Assembly (NCBI GenBank): GCA_030686995.1 | Contig: CM060694.1 | Location: 95,378,344-95,442,343, forward strand | DNA length: 64,000 nt | Direction of reading: 5' to 3' | From: Artemisia argyi | Lineage: Eukaryota; Streptophyta; Magnoliopsida; Asterales; Asteraceae | Part shown: in pieces, positions 62,460 to 64,000 of the stretch | Numbering within the stretch: position 1 is the first letter of the stretch | Layout: the number at the start of each line of letters is the position of its first letter | The notes under the pieces: model-generated | Seen by the model: only the letters and a program-made list of their open reading frames with translations | What the model was told of the DNA's origin: nothing | Databases searched by the model: none | Program-made: the position numbers and the translations under genes

Positions 62460-62764
62460 TTTCTTAATATAGTAAATGTTAACATCACATCATGCATGTA
62501 TGGTAAGTTTGTGTGTTTGACTTCCCATAACCTCTTACACATTTTTGGAAGCATTCTACTTTGATTCAATGTGTGTTTGACTAGAATTTAGTTGATGTGA
62601 CTTTGGTTGGTTTGAAAAGATTTATTGCAAAACCTACTGTCAGCCTGGCGGAACCCTGGAGGTACACGGGCGGAACCCATCTGAGGGTTCCGCCGTATCC
62701 GCCAGACCTGCTGAAGGTCTTGCTATAAATACCAAGTCATTTGTTAGAATTTTGCTTTATCACT
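62460..62764. repeat. 305-bp direct repeat, copy 2
   Basis: Starts with the T right after the CTAG end of the Helitron-like element and matches 58473-58777. Confidence 0.92.
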
Positions 62765-63380
62765 TCTCATTACGTTTTACACACATACATTCATATCATT
62801 CATCTAACCCTTTAACATTTCATTTTGTGTGAAGTTTCTTTTGTAGCAAAGAAGTTCACAAGTTCATATAAAGTTACAAGTATCCAACACAATGTTGCAA
62901 GACTTGTTAGCTTAGCATCGTGTAGACTTTGTGTAGTTTACACTTCATTTGATTGTGTGTTTTCAGTTGTGATCGGTTAGTATTTTAGGGCTTAAAATAC
63001 CTAGGGTGACGGGAGTTGTTGTACCCTTGTAAAAGAACTAACGGGAGTGGTTGTACCCTTGTAAAAGAACTCGACATCTAGCTTAGTGTCGGTAATTGTG
63101 TAAGCGACGTGTAAGGTTTTCTCCGCCGGTGAAAGGAGCTTGTTGACTAGTAAAAGAAACTCTCGAGTTGGATACTCGGGGCGTGGACGTAGGGCAAGGA
63201 AAAAGAGTCCTTGTAGCCGAACCACGATAATACTCGTGTTGTGGTTTGATCGTTTCTTTCTTTATACTTGCATGTTATATATTGTCTTTGTGTTCATATC
63301 TTTGATTAAACGGAAAGTTTCAAAAGATAATTAAATGAAAAACCGGTAAAACTATTCAACCCTCCTTCTAGTTTTCCACA
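62477..63380 (+). repeat. Copia-type LTR (about 904 bp)
   Basis: Runs from TGTTAACATC to TTTTCCACA. The ends match, in reverse, those of the solo LTR at 47044-48190. TATAAAT at 62724-62730 is preceded by the nested palindrome CTGGCGGA...GGCGGAACCC/GGGTTCCGCC...TCCGCCAG (62645-62705). A 34-bp unit (GGGAGT-GTTGTACCCTTGTAAAAGAACT) is repeated at 63008 and 63041. No internal region is seen on either side. Confidence 0.7.
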
Positions 63381-63417
63381 AATTACATAGAGAATGCACT
63401 TAGCGGGTCTATAAGCT

Positions 63418-64000
63418 ACACTATCTGGTTAATATTAAAACTCCTACACCTATTATTGATCCAAAGGAAAGTTTGAGAAACAAAGGTGTCGAATATCATT
63501 CCTTTAAGCGGCTTCTTCAAAGAGAATAAAAGTGTGTTCCTGAACGTCCAAAATATGTCATCACAAGGAGAAAAAAGATGCTTCCAACGCAGTATTTTGA
63601 ATGCTACTAAACCTGAGACCAATGAACCATGTCTCCCAAGAAAACGGGTGAGAGATATTAGGAATCTGAATATTCCACCAACGACCAAGAAGCTGAAACA
63701 AATCCACAGCCATTGAGCATTCGAAAAAGAGATGATTACGGGATTCAACACCATTCCCACAATTCGGGCACAAGGTATATGGAATGTCGATACATCTGTT
63801 AGAGAGGTTAGTCCTAGTAGGAAGCTTATCAAGGAACATACACTAGAGAAAAACATTAATCATGATGTGAAGAACCTTGGACCATCTAGTAGGGGATGAT
63901 GAGGTAATGAGCACATGTTTATCGATTACTTCTCTAGCCGACTTCATAGAGAACGCATGATGAGTGTGTAAATACTCATCATTTTTACCTATTCTGAGCT
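63418..64000 (-). pseudogene. LINE reverse transcriptase 3' end (zf-RVT domain), runs off the window
   Basis: Minus-strand remains of a non-LTR retrotransposon ORF2 C-terminus. From the right: a frame with FSMKSAREVID and a TAG stop near 63842, where Trp is usual; then MFLDKLPTRTNL and a zinc-knuckle-like CPNCGN-VESRNHLFFEC; then GRWWNI and WETWFIGLR. A frameshift at about 63570 moves the tail (SLKKPLKGMIFDTFVSQTFLWINNR) to another frame. No A-tail is seen at its left edge. The RT core would lie beyond 64000. Confidence 0.88.

Noticed and set aside
63398..63420. Another Helitron end at CGGGTCTATAAGCTAC
   Set aside because: It shares 14 bases with the terminus at 62459 but lacks the left hairpin arm and the final G-T; at most a fragment.

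Overview
This window is plant nuclear DNA, most likely from a composite (Asteraceae; possibly the Tanacetum/Artemisia/Chrysanthemum group). The retroelement proteins are of types I recognise from that family: a Ty1-copia element with an extra gene after pol, Tekay/Del-like chromoviruses and Athila-like gypsy fragments. The species call is inference. Only one clearly intact host gene is present, an intronless S-adenosylmethionine decarboxylase at 49632-50651 (+). Nearly everything else is transposable-element DNA. No tRNA, rRNA or CRISPR was seen.

Positions 1-32.6 kb form a nested stack. The base is a copia element (+ strand) whose pol lies at 8977-11048. It is followed by a noncoding stretch carrying a divergent gene pair: a small minus-strand gene (11332-11718) and a plus-strand accessory gene starting at 12667. 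Three minus-strand elements of one chromovirus-like superfamily have broken into it. Element A' (ends 8976) is itself broken by element C (window start to 7024). Element B lies at 12677-20339. Element A (22473-32329, TSD ATATG) is itself broken by a 3.2-kb solo LTR (28339-31536, TSD ATGGT). A and B have about 3-kb LTRs and almost no internal region, so they are non-autonomous. C keeps a decayed integrase tail, which links the superfamily to chromoviruses.

Positions 32.6-49 kb are a patchwork of older fragments: a truncated chromovirus-like LTR; Athila-like gypsy pieces with a tRNA-Asp-type primer site and a 1.7-kb LTR holding a SINE; a 1.1-kb direct duplication around that LTR; a minus-strand copia RT/RNase H pseudogene; a copia LTR with polypurine tract; a gag-protease remnant; and two divergent gypsy LTR copies, one holding a copia-type solo LTR.

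Positions 49-51 kb hold the decarboxylase gene with a Stowaway-like MITE and an ATT microsatellite upstream. Positions 51-64 kb are AT-rich intergenic DNA with a Tourist-like MITE, a second SINE, long TA/TG/T tracts, a Helitron-like 3' end, a decayed cytochrome P450 exon, a 305-bp direct repeat, a copia-type LTR and a LINE fragment running off the window.

The coordinates of LTR ends with TSDs are firm. Those of old fragments are approximate. Percent identities were judged by eye, not computed.
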